Origin: Hydractinia symbiolongicarpus
Lineage: Eukaryota > Cnidaria > Hydrozoa > Anthoathecata > Hydractiniidae
Direction of reading: 5' to 3'
DNA: 64,000 nucleotides
Assembly: GCF_029227915.1 (NCBI RefSeq)
Contig: NC_079885.1
Location: 124,001 to 188,000 of the forward strand
The position numbers were made by a program, and so were the translations under genes. Of this stretch, positions 46,885 through 58,375 are shown in pieces (position 1 is the first letter of the stretch; each line of letters begins with the position of its first letter). Under the pieces are notes generated by a model. The model ran no database searches. It had not been told where the DNA came from and saw only the letters and a list, made by a program, of their open reading frames with translations.

Positions 46885-48102
46885 TCACCACTAAAACGCA
46901 TGAGACTTGTAGTTTTTAAAAATGTTTTCATTTTTGATGAGACGCTGAATAAAAGAAGTTTAATCGCCGGCAAACGAAAACCTGCGATTTCCCGTAAATC
47001 CTGGACTCGGACCGTATAGTCAAAAGTATTCAAAGAAAGTACCCAGGGAGTAAGCTCATTTCCCAAACGATTTTTTAAATTATTATTTCACCACTAAAAC
47101 GCATGAAACTTGTAGTTTTCAAGAATGTTTTCATTTTTGATGAGACGCTAAATAAAAGCAGTTTAATCGCCGGCAAACGAAAACCTGTGATTTCCCGTAA
47201 ATCCCGGACTTGGCACGTATAGTCGAATGTATACAAACAAAGTACCCTGTGAGTAAACTCATTTCCAGAACGATTTTTTAAATTATTTTTTCACCACTAA
47301 AACGCATAAGACTTGTAGTTTTTAAAAATGTTTTCATTTTTGATGGGACGCTGAATAAAAGAAGTTTAATCGCCGGCAAACGAAAATCCGCGATTTCCCG
47401 TAAATCCCGGACTCGGCCCGTATAGTCAAAAGTATACAAAGAAAGTACCCAGGTAGTAAACTCATATCCCGAACGATTTTTTAAATTATTTTTTCACCAC
47501 TAAAACGCATGAGACTTGTAGTTTTTAAAAATGTTTTCATTTTTGATGAGACGCTGAATAAAAGAAGTTTAATTGCCGGCAAACGAAAACCTGCGATTTC
47601 CCGTAAATCCTGGACTCGGACCGTATAGTCAAAAGTATTCAAAGAAAGTACCCAGGGAGTAAGCTCATTTCCCAAACGATTTTTTAAATTATTATTTCAC
47701 CACTAAAACGCATGAGACTTGTAGTTTTCAAGAATGTTTTCATTTTTGATGAGACGCTGAATAAAAGCAGTTTAATCGCCGGCAAACGAAAACCCGCGAT
47801 TTCCCGTAAATCCCGGACTTGGCACGTATAGTCGAATGTATACAAACAAAGTACCCTGTGAGTAAACTCATTTCCAGAACGATTTTTTGAATTATTTTTT
47901 CACCACTAAAACGCATAAGACTGGTAGTTTTTAAAAATGTTTTCATTTTTGATGAGACGCTCAATAAAAGAAGTTTAATCGCCGGCAAACGAAAACCCGC
48001 GATTTCTCGTAAATCCCGGCTTGGCCCGTATAGTCAAAAGTATACAAAAGAAAGTACCCAGGGAGTAAACTCATTTCCCGAACGATTTTTTAAATTATTT
48101 TT
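46885..48102. repeat. 609-bp trimer duplication
   Basis: H-type monomers at 46885 and 47494 (CTCGGACCG, GTATTCAAAG, GTAAGCTC) lie 609 bp apart. Each is followed by a CAAGAATG monomer with CTTGGCACG, AGTCGAATGTATACAAAC and ACCCTGTGAG. The third members differ: the one near 47291 is an A-type start fused to a G-type end (GATGGGACG, GAAAATCCGCG), while the one near 47900 has ATTTCTCG and CCCGGCTTGG. Confidence 0.84.
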
Positions 48103-49317
48103 TCACCACTAAAACGCATGAGACTTGTAGTTCTCAAAAATGTTTTCATTTTTGATGAAACGCTGAATAAAAGCAGTTTTATCGCCGGCAAACAAAAACC
48201 TGCGATTTCCCTAAATCCCGGACTCGGCCCGTATAGCCAAAAGTATACAAAGAAGGTACCCAGGGAGTAAACTCATTTCCAGAACAATTTTTTAAATTAC
48301 TTTTCGACCACTAAAACGCATAAGACTTGTAGTTTTTAAAAATGTTTTCATTTTTGATGAGACGCTGAATAAAAGAAGTTTAATCGCCGGCAAACGAAAA
48401 CCCGCGATTTCCCGTAAATCCCGGGCTTGGCCCGTATAGTCAAAAGTATACAAAGAAAGCACCCAGGGAGTAAACTCATTTCCCGAACGATTTTTTAAAT
48501 TATTATTTCACCACTAAAACGCATGAGACTTGTAGTTCTCAAAAATGTTTTCATTTTTGATGAGACGCTGAATAAAAGCAGTTTTATCGCCGGCAAACGA
48601 AAACCTGCGATTTCCCTAAATCCCGGACTCGGCCCGTATAGTCAAAAGTATACAAAGAAGGTACCCAGGGAGTAAACTCATTTCCAGAACGATTTTTTAA
48701 ATTATTTTTTCACCACTAAAACGCATAAGACTTGTAGTTTTTAAAAATGTTTTCATTTTTGATGAGACGCTGAATAAAAGAAGTTTAATCGCCGGCAAAC
48801 GAAAACATACGATTTCCCGTAAATCCTGGACTCGGCCCGTATAGTCAAAAGTATACAAAGAAAGTACCCAGGGAGTAAACTGATTTCTCAAAGGATTTTT
48901 TAAATTATTATTTCACCACTGAAACGCATAAGACTTGTAGTTTTTAAAAATGTTTTCATTTTTGATGAGACGCTGAATAAAAGAAGTTTAATCGCCGGCA
49001 AACGAAAACCCGCGATTTCTCGTAAATCCCGGCTTGGCCCGTATAGTCAAAAGTATACAAAAGAAAGTACCCAGGGAGTAAACTCATTTCCCGAACGATT
49101 TTTTAAATTATTTTTTCACCACTAAAACGCATGAGACTTGTAGTTCTCAAAAATGTTTTCATTTTTGATGAGACGCTGAATAAAAGCAGTTTGATCGCCG
49201 GCAAACGAAAACCTGCGATTTCCCTAAATCCCGGACTCGGCCCGTATAGTCAAAAGTATGCAAAGAAGGTACCCAGGGAGTAAACTCATTTCCAGAACAA
49301 TTTTTTAAATTACTTTT
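48103..49317. repeat. Incomplete, rearranged precursor of the eight-monomer repeat
   Basis: It contains monomer types of the following 1,621-bp unit in altered order: GATGAAACG with GCAGTTTTATCG, A with GAAAGCACCC, GCAGTTTTATCG, CATACGATTTCCC, ATTTCTCG, and GCAGTTTGATCG. Some markers match downstream at +1,216 bp (48697 to 49913) and others at +1,621 bp (48151 to 49772), which indicates a two-monomer length difference. ACTTTTCGACCACT near 48300 is private. Confidence 0.8.
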
Positions 49318-50938
49318 TCACCACTAAAACGCATAAGACTTGTAGTTTTTAAAAATGTTTTCATTTTTGATGAGACGCTGAATAAAAGAAGTTTAATCGC
49401 CGGCAAACGAAAACCCGCGATTTCCCGTAAATCCCGGACTTGGCACGTATAGTCGAATGTATACAAACAAAGTACCCTGTGAGTAAACTCATTTCCAGAA
49501 CGTTTTTTTAAATTATTTTTTCACCACTAAAACGCATAAGACTTGTAGTTTTTAAAAATGTTTTCATTTTTAATGAGACGCTGAATAAAAGAAGTTTAAT
49601 CGCCGGCAAACGAAAACCCGCGATTTCTCGTAAATCCCGGCTTGGCCCGTATAGTCAAAAGTATACAAAAGAAAGTACCCAGGGAGTAAACTCATTTCCC
49701 GAACGATTTTTTAAATTATTTTTTCACCACTAAAACGCATGAGACTTGTAGTTCTCAAAAATGTTTTCATTTTTGATGAAACGCTGAATAAAAGCAGTTT
49801 TATCGCCGGCAAACGAAAACCTGCGATTTCCCTAAATCCCGGACTCGGCCCGTATAGTCAAAAGTATACAAAGAAGGTACCCAGGGAGTAAACTCATTTC
49901 CAGAACGATTTTTTAAATTATTTTTTCACCACTAAAACGCATAAGACTTGTAGTTTTTAAAAATGTTTTCATTTTTGATGAGACGCTGAATAAAAGAAGT
50001 TTAATCGCCGGCAAACGAAAACATACGATTTCCCGTAAATCCTGGACTCGGCCCGTATAGTCAAAAGTATACAAAGAAAGTACCCAGGGAGTAAACTGAT
50101 TTCCCAAAGGATTTTTTAAATTATTATTTCACCACTAAAACGCATCAGACTTGTAGTTTTTAAAAATGTTTTCATTTTTGATGAGACGCTGAATAAAAGA
50201 AGTTTAATCGCCGGCAAACGAAAACCCGCGATTTCTCGTAAATCCCGGCTTGGCCCGTATAGTCAAAAGTATACAAAAGAAAGTACCCAGGGAGTAAACT
50301 CATTTCCCGAACGATTTTTTAAATTATTTTTTCACCACTAAAACGCATGAGACTTGTAGTTCTCAAAAATGTTTTCATTTTTGATGAGACGCTGAATAAA
50401 AGCAGTTTGATCGCCGGCAAACGAAAACCTGCGATTTCCCTAAATCCCGGACTCGGCCCGTATAGTCAAAAGTATACAAAGAAGGTACCCAGGGAGTAAA
50501 CTCATTTCCAGAACAATTTTTTAAATTACTTTTTCACCACTAAAACGCATAAGACTTGTAGTTTTTAAAAATGTTTTCATTTTTGATGAGACGCTGAATA
50601 AAAGAAGTTTAATCGCCGGCAAACGAAAACCCGCGATTTCCCGTAAATCCCGGGCTTGGCCCGTATAGTCAAAAGTATACAAAGAAAGCACCCAGGGAGT
50701 AAACTCATTTCCCGAACGATTTTTTAAATTATTATTTCACCACTAAAACGCATGAGACTTGTAGTTCTCAAAAATGTTTTCATTTTTGATGAGACGCTGA
50801 ATAAAAGCAGTTTTATCGCCGGCAAACGAAAACCTGCGATTTCCCTAAATCCCGGACTCGGCCCGTATAGTCAAAAGTATGCAAAGAAGGTACCCAGGGA
50901 GTAAACTCATTTCCAGAACAATTTTTTAAATTACTTTT
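49318..50938. repeat. 1,621-bp eight-monomer repeat, copy 1
   Basis: Order: type A with CTTGGCACG and CCAGAACGTTTTTTT; TTTTTAATGAG with ATTTCTCG; GATGAAACG with GCAGTTTTATCG; CATACGATTTCCC ending CCCAAAGG; CGCATCAGAC; GCAGTTTGATCG; type A with GAAAGCACCC; GCAGTTTTATCG. All recur at exactly +1,621 bp, for example 49501 to 51122. Monomers with TTTCCCTAAATCC lack two bases. Confidence 0.92.
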
Positions 50939-52558
50939 TCACCACTAAAACGCATAAGACTTGTAGTTTTTAAAAATGTTTTCATTTTTGATGAGACGCT
51001 GAATAAAAGAAGTTTAATCGCCGGCAAACGAAAACCCGCGATTTCCCGTAAATCCCGGACTTGGCACGTATAGTCGAATGTATACAAACAAAGTACCCTG
51101 TGAGTAAACTCATTTCCAGAACGTTTTTTTAAATTATTTTTTCACCACTAAAACGCATAAGACTTGTAGTTTTTAAAAATGTTTTCATTTTTAATGAGAC
51201 GCTGAATAAAAGAAGTTTAATCGCCGGCAAACGAAAACCCGCGATTTCTCGTAAATCCCGGCTTGGCCCGTATAGTCAAAAGTATACAAAAGAAAGTACC
51301 CAGGGAGTAAACTCATTTCCCGAACGATTTTTTAAATTATTTTTTCACCACTAAAACGCATGAGACTTGTAGTTCTCAAAAATGTTTTCATTTTTGATGA
51401 AACGCTGAATAAAAGCAGTTTTATCGCCGGCAAACGAAAACCTGCGATTTCCCTAAATCCCGGACTCGGCCCGTATAGTCAAAAGTATACAAAGAAGGTA
51501 CCCAGGGAGTAAACTCATTTCCAGAACGATTTTTTAAATTATTTTTTCACCACTAAAACGCATAAGACTTGTAGTTTTTAAAAATGTTTTCATTTTTGAT
51601 GAGACGCTGAATAAAAGAAGTTTAATCGCCGGCAAACGAAAACATACGATTTCCCGTAAATCCTGGACTCGGCCCGTATAGTCAAAAGTATACAAAGAAA
51701 GTACCCAGGGAGTAAACTGATTTCCCAAAGGATTTTTTAAATTATTATTTCACCACTAAAACGCATCAGACTTGTAGTTTTTAAAAATGTTTTCATTTTT
51801 GATGAGACGCTGAATAAAAGAAGTTTAATCGCCGGCAAACGAAAACCCGCGATTTCTCGTAAATCCCGGCTTGGCCCGTATAGTCAAAAGTATACAAAAG
51901 AAAGTACCCAGGGAGTAAACTCATTTCCCGAACGATTTTTTAAATTATTTTTTCACCACTAAAACGCATGAGACTTGTAGTTCTCAAAAATGTTTTCATT
52001 TTTGATGAGACGCTGAATAAAAGCAGTTTGATCGCCGGCAAACGAAAACCTGCGATTTCCCTAAATCCCGGACTCGGCCCGTATAGTCAAAAGTATACAA
52101 AGAAGGTACCCAGGGAGTAAACTCATTTCCAGAACAATTTTTTAAATTACTTTTTCACCACTAAAACGCATAAGACTTGTAGTTTTTAAAAATGTTTTCA
52201 TTTTTGATGAGACGCTGAATAAAAGAAGTTTAATCGCCGGCAAACGAAAACCCGCGATTTCCCGTAAATCCCGGGCTTGGCCCGTATAGTCAAAAGTATA
52301 CAAAGAAAGCACCCAGGGAGTAAACTCATTTCCCGAACGATTTTTTAAATTATTATTTCACCACTAAAACGCATGAGACTTGTAGTTCTCAAAAATGTTT
52401 TCATTTTTGATGAGACGCTGAATAAAAGCAGTTTTATCGCCGGCAAACGAAAACCTGCGATTTCCCTAAATCCCGGACTCGGCCCGTATAGTCAAAAGTA
52501 CACAAAAAGGTACCCAGGGAGTAAACTCATTTCCCGAACGATTTTTTAAATTATTTTT
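50939..52558. repeat. 1,621-bp eight-monomer repeat, copy 2
   Basis: Tandem copy of 49318-50938. The copies part in the last monomer, where GTACACAAAAAGG near 52499 replaces GTATGCAAAGAAGG and CCCGAACG replaces CCAGAACAA, making this copy one base shorter. Confidence 0.92.
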
Positions 52559-53979
52559 TCACCACTAAAACGCATGAGACTTGTAGTTCTCAAAAATGTT
52601 TTCATTTTTGATGAGACGCTGAATAAAAGCTGTTTGATCGCCGGCAAACGAAAACCTGCGATTTCCCTAAATCCCGGACTCGGCCCGTATAGTCAAAAGT
52701 ATACAAAGAAGGTACCCAGGGAGTAAACTCATTTCCAGAACAATTTTTTAAATTACTTTTTCACCACTAAAACGCATAAGACTTGTAGTTTTTAAAAATG
52801 TTTTCATTTTTGGTGAGACGCTGAATAAAAGAAGTTTAATCGCCGGCAAACGAAAACCTGCGATTTCCCGTAAATCCTGGACTCAGCCCGTATAGTCAAA
52901 AGTATACAAAGAAAGTACCCAGGGAGTAAACTCATTTCCCAAACGATTTTTTAAATTATTATTTCACCACTAAAACGTATGAGACTTGTAGTTTTCAAGA
53001 ATGTTTTCATTTTTGATGAGACGCTGAATAAAAGCAGTTTAATCGCCGGCAAACGAAAACCTGCGATTTCCCGTAAATCCCGGACTCGGCCCGTATAGTC
53101 AAAAGTATACCAAAGAAAGTACCCAGGGAGTAAACTCATTTCCAGAACGATTTTTTAAATTATTTTTTCACCACTAAAACGCATAAGACTTGTAGTTTTT
53201 AAAAATGTTTTCATTTCTGATGAGACGCTGAATAAAAGAAGTTTAATCGCCGGCAAACGAAAACCCGCGATTTCCCGTAAATCCCGGCTTGGCCCGTATA
53301 GTCAAAAGTATACCAAAGAAAGTACCCAGGGAGTAAACTCATTTCCAGAACGATTTTTTAAATTATTTTTTCACCACTAAAACGCATAAGACTTGTAGTT
53401 TTTAAAAATGTTTTCATTTTTGATGAGACGCTGAATAAAAGAAGTTTAATCGCCGGCAAACGAAAACCCGCGATTTCCCGTAAATCCCGGCTTGGCCCGT
53501 ATAGTTAAAAGTATACAAAAGAAAGTACCCAGAGAGTAAACTCATTTCCCGAACGATTTTTTAAATTATTTTTTCACCACTAAAACGCATGAGACTTGTA
53601 GTTCTCAAAAATATTTTCATTTTTGATGAGACGCTGAATAAAAGCAGTTTAATCGCCGGCAAACGAAAACCTGCGATTTCCCTAAATCTCGGACTCGGCC
53701 CGTATAGTCAAAAGTATACAAAGAAAGTACCCAGGGAGTAAACTCATTTCCAGAACGATTTTTCAAATTATTTTTTCACCACTAAAACGCATAAGACTTG
53801 TAGTTTTTAAAAATGTTTTCATTTTTGATGACACGCTGAATAAAAGAAGTTTAATCGCCGGCAAACGAAAACCTACGATTTCCCGTAAATCCCGGGCTTG
53901 GCCCGTATAGTCAAAAGTATACAAAGAAAGCACCCAGGGAGTAAACTCATTTCCCGAACGATTTTTTATATTATTTTTT
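52559..53979. repeat. Mixed monomers before the G-H block
   Basis: The first monomer has AAAAGCTGTTTGATCG. A TTTTTGGTGAG monomer follows, then CAAGAATG with GTATACCAAAG, and two near-identical A-type monomers with ATCCCGGCTTGG near 53169 and 53371. A TTCTCAAAAATATTTTC monomer (CCCTAAATCTCGG, ending TTTTTCAAATTA) and a type A copy precede the G monomer. The last three types recur in order at 56.4-56.8 and 59.9-60.3 kb. Confidence 0.8.
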
Positions 53980-54180
53980 TACCACTAAACGCATGAGACT
54001 TGTAGTTTTCAAAAATATTTTCATATTTGATGGGACGCTGAATAAAAGAAGTTTAATCGCCGGCAAACGAAAATCCGCGATTTCCCGTAAATCCCGGACT
54101 CGGCCCGTATAGTCAAAAGTATACAAAGAAAGTACCCAGGTAGTAAACTCATATCCCGAACGATTTTTTAAATTATTTTT
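53980..54180. repeat. Subfamily G monomer (201 bp), third copy
   Basis: It shows ATTTTTTATATTATTTTTTT just before TACCACTAAACGC, then AAAAATATTTTCATATTTG, GATGGGACG, GAAAATCCGCG, CCAGGTAG and CATATCCCG. The H monomer (CTCGGACCG, GTAAGCTC) follows at 54181. Confidence 0.9.
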
Positions 54181-54924
54181 TCACCACTAAAACGCATGAG
54201 ACTTGTAGTTTTTAAAAATGTTTTCATTTTTGATGAGACGCTGAATAAAAGAAGTTTAATCGCCGGCAAACGAAAACCTGCGATTTCCCGTAAATCCTGG
54301 ACTCGGACCGTATAGTCAAAAGTATACAAAGAAAGTACCCAGGGAGTAAGCTCATTTCCCAAACGATTTTTTAAATTATTATTTCACCACTAAAACGCAT
54401 GAGACTTGTAGTTTTCAAGAATGTTTTCATTTTTGATGAGACGCTGAATAAAAGCAGTTTAATCGCCGGCAAACGAAAACCCGCGATTTCCCGTAAATCC
54501 CGGACTTGGCACGTATAGTCGAATGTATACAAACAATGTACCCTGTGAGTAAACTCATTTCCAGAACGATTTTTTAAATTATTTTTTCACCACTAAAACG
54601 CATAAGACTTGTAGTTTTTAAAAATGTTTTCATTTTTGATGAGACGCTGAATAAAAGAAAATTAATCGCCGGCAAACGGAAACCCGCGATTTCTCGTAAA
54701 TCCCGGCTTGGCCCGTATAGTCAAAAGTATACAAAAGAAAGTACCCAGGGAGTAAACTCATTTCCCGAACGATTTTTTAAATTATTTTTTCACCACTAAA
54801 ACGCATGAGACTTGTAGTTCTCAAAAATGTTTTCATTTTTGATGAGACGCTGAATAAAAGCAGTTTTATCGCCGGCAAACGAAAACCTGCGATTTCCCTA
54901 AATCCCGGACTCGGCCCGTATAGT
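54181..54924. repeat. H monomer and followers
   Basis: An H monomer is followed by a CAAGAATG monomer with CTTGGCACG and ACCCTGTGAG, then an A-like monomer with GAAAATTAATCG and ATTTCTCG, then part of a TTCTCAAAAATG monomer. The same series appears at +9,135 bp (45 monomers) from about 63303 to the window end. Confidence 0.82.
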
Positions 54925-57900
54925 CAAAAGTATACAAAGAAGGTACCCAGGGAGTAAACTCATTTCCAGAACGATTTTTTAAATTATTTTTTCACCACTA
55001 AAACGCATAAGACTTGTAGTTTTTAAAAATGTTTTCATTTTTAATGAGACGCTGAATAAAAGAAGTTAAATCGCCGGCAAACGAAAACCCGCCATTTCCC
55101 GTAAACCCTGGATTCATCCCGTATAATCAAAAGTATACGAAGAAAGTACCCAGGGAGTAAACTGATTTCCCGAACGATTTTTTAAATTATTTTTTCACCA
55201 CTAAAACGCATGACACTTGTAGTTTTCAAAAATGTTTTCATTTTTGATGAGACGCTGAATAAAAGACGTTTAATCGCCGGCAAACGAAAACCCGCTATTT
55301 TCCGTAAACCCCAGACTCGGCCCGCATAGTCAAAAGTATACAAAGAAAGTACCCAGGGAGTAAACTCATTTTCCCGAACGATTTTTTAAATTATTTTTTC
55401 ACCACTAAAACGCATGAGACTTGTAGTTTTCAAAAATGTTTTCATTTTTGATGAGACGGTGAATAAAAGAAGTTTAATTGCCGGCAAACGAAAACCTGCG
55501 ATTTCCCGTAAATCCTGGACTCGGCCCGTATAGTCAAAAGTATACAAAGAAAGTACCCAGGGAGTAAACTCATTTCCCAAACGATTTTTTAAATTATTAT
55601 TTCACCACTAAAACGCATGAGACTTGTAGTTTTCAAGAATGTTTTCATTTTTGATGAGACGCTGAATAAAAGCAGTTTAATCGCCGGCAAACGAAAACCT
55701 GCGATTTCCCGTAAATCCCGGACTCGGCCCGTATAGTCAAAAGTATACCAAAGAAAGTACCCAGGGAGTAAACTCATTTCCAGAACGATTTTTTAAATTA
55801 TTTTTTCACCACTAAAAAGCATGAGACTTGTAGTTTTCAAAAATGTTTTCATTTTTGATAAAACGGTGAATAAAAGAAGTTTAATTGCCGGCAAACGAAA
55901 ACCTGCGATTTCCCGTAAATCCTGGACTCGGCCCGTATAGTCAAAAGTATACAAAGAAAGTACCCAGGGAGTAAACTCATTTCCCAAACGATTTTTTAAA
56001 TTATTATTTCACCACTAAAACGCATGAGACTTGTAGTTTTCAAGAATGTTTTCATTTTTGATGAGACGCTGAATAAAAGCAGTTTAATCGCCGGCAAACG
56101 AAAACCTGCGATTTCCCGTAAATCCCGGACTCGGCCCGTATAGTCAAAAGTATACCAAAGAAAGTACCCAGGGAGTAAACTCATTTCCAGAACGATTTTT
56201 TAAATTATTTTTTCACCACTAAAAAGCATAAGACTTGTAGTTTTTAAAAATGTTTTCATTTTTGATGAGACGCTGAATAAAAGAAGTTGAATCGCCGGCA
56301 AACGAAAACCCGCGATTTCCCGTAAATCCCGGCTTGGCCCGTATAGTCAAAAGTATACAAAAGAAAGTACCCAGGGAGTAAACTCATTTCCCGAACGATT
56401 TTTTAAATTATTTTTTCACCACTAAAACGCATGAGACTTGTAGTTCTCAAAAATATTTTCATTTTTGATAAGACGCTGAATAAAAGCAGTTTAATCGCCG
56501 GCAAACGAAAACCTGCGATTTCCCTAAATCTCGGACTCGGCCCGTATAGTCAAAAGTATACAAAGAAAGTACCCAGGGAGTAAACTCATTTCCAGAACGA
56601 TTTTTCAAATTATTTTTTCACCACTAAAACGCATAAGACTTGTAGTTTTTAAAAATGTTTTCATTTTTGATGAGACGCTGAATAAAAGAAGTTTAATCGC
56701 CGGCAAACGAAAACCTGCGATTTCCCGTAAATCCCGGGCTTGGCCCGTATAGTCAAAAGTATACAAAGAAAGCACCAAGGAAGTAAACTCATTTCCCGAA
56801 CGATTTTTTATATTATTTTTTTACCACTAAACGCATGAGACTTGTAGTTTTCAAAAATATTTTCATATTTGATGGGACGCTGAATAAAAGAAGTTTAATC
56901 GCCGGCAAACGAAAATCCGCGATTTCCCGTAAATCCCGGACTCGGCCCGTATAGTCAAAAGTATACAAAGAAAGTACCCAGGTAGTAAACTCATATCCCG
57001 AACGATTTTTTAAATTATTTTTTCACCACTAAAACGCATGAGACTTGTAGTTTTTAAAAATGTTTTCATTTTTGATGAGACGCTGAATAAAAGAAGTTTA
57101 ATCGCCGGCAAACGAAAACCTGCGATTTCCCGTAAATCCTGGACTCGGACCGTATAGTCAAAAGTATACAAAGAAAGTACCCAGGGAGTAAGCTCATTTC
57201 CCAAACGATTTTTTAAATTATTATTTCACCACTAAAACGCATGAGACTTTTAGTTTTTAAAAATGTTTTCATTTTTGATGAGACGCTGAATAAAAGAAGT
57301 TTAATCGCCGGCAAACGAAAACCTGCGATTTCTCGTAAATCCCGGCTTGGCCCGTATAGTCAAAAGTATACAAAAGAAAGTACCCAGGGAGTAAACTCAT
57401 TTCCCGAACGATTTTTTAAATTATTTTTTCACCACTAAAACGCATGAGACTTGTAGTTCTCAAAAATGTTTTCATTTTTGATGAGACGCTGAATAAAAGC
57501 AGTTTTATCGCCGGCAAACGAAAACCTGCGATTTCCCTAAATCCCGGACTCGGCCCGTATAGTCAAAAGTATACAAAGAAGGTACCCAGGGAGTAAACTC
57601 ATTTCCAGAACGATTTTTTAAATTATTTTTTCACCACTAAAACGCATAAGACTTGTAGTTTTTAAAAATGTTTTCATTTTTAATGAGACGCTGAATAAAA
57701 GAAGTTAAATCGCCGGCAAACGAAAACCCGCCATTTCCCGTAAACCCTGGATTCATCCCGTATAATCAAAAGTATACGAAGAAAGTAACCAGGGAGTAAA
57801 CTGATTTCCCGAACGATTTTTTAAATTATTTTTTCACCACTAAAACGCCTGACACTTGTAGTTTTCAAAAATGTTTTCATTTTTGATGAGACGCTGAATA

Positions 57901-58375
57901 AAAGACGTTTAATCGCCGGCAAACGAAAACCCGCTATTTTCCGTAAACCCCAGACTCGGCCCGCATAGTCAAAAGTATACAAAGAAAGTACCCAGGGAGT
58001 AAACTCATTTTCCCGAACGATTTTTTAAATTATTTTTTCACCACTAAAACGCATGAGACTTGTAGTTTTCAAAAATGTTTTCATTTTTGATGAGACGGTG
58101 AATAAAAGAAGTTTAATTGCCGGCAAACGAAAACCTGCGATTTCCCGTAAATCCTGGACTCGGCCCGTATAGTCAAAAGTATACAAAGAAAGTACCCAGG
58201 GAGTAAACTCATTTCCCAAACGATTTTTTAAATTATTATTTCACCACTAAAACGCATGAGACTTGTAGTTTTCAAGAATGTTTTCATTTTTGATGAGACG
58301 CTGAATAAAAGCAGTTTAATCGCCGGCAAACGAAAACCCGCGATTTCTCGTAAATCCCGGCTTGGCCCGTATAGT
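54925..58375. repeat. 3,451-bp seventeen-monomer repeat, copy 1
   Basis: Markers at +3,451 bp include TTAATGAGAC (55041 and 58492), the G monomer (56822 and 60273) and the GACTTTTAG monomer (57241 and 60692). Inside are two copies of the GACGGTG/AATTGCC plus CAAGAATG/GTATACCAAAG pair 407 bp apart, the A-TTCTC-A set, G, H, and a second X-Y-Z set near 57.8-58.2 kb. Confidence 0.9.
56822..57022. repeat. Subfamily G monomer (201 bp), fourth copy
   Basis: Same markers as the copy at 53980. It is preceded by a type A monomer with GAAAGCACCAAGGAAGTAAAC, where the +3,451 copy reads GGGAGTAAAC. It is followed by H at 57023 and then the GACTTTTAG monomer. Confidence 0.9.
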
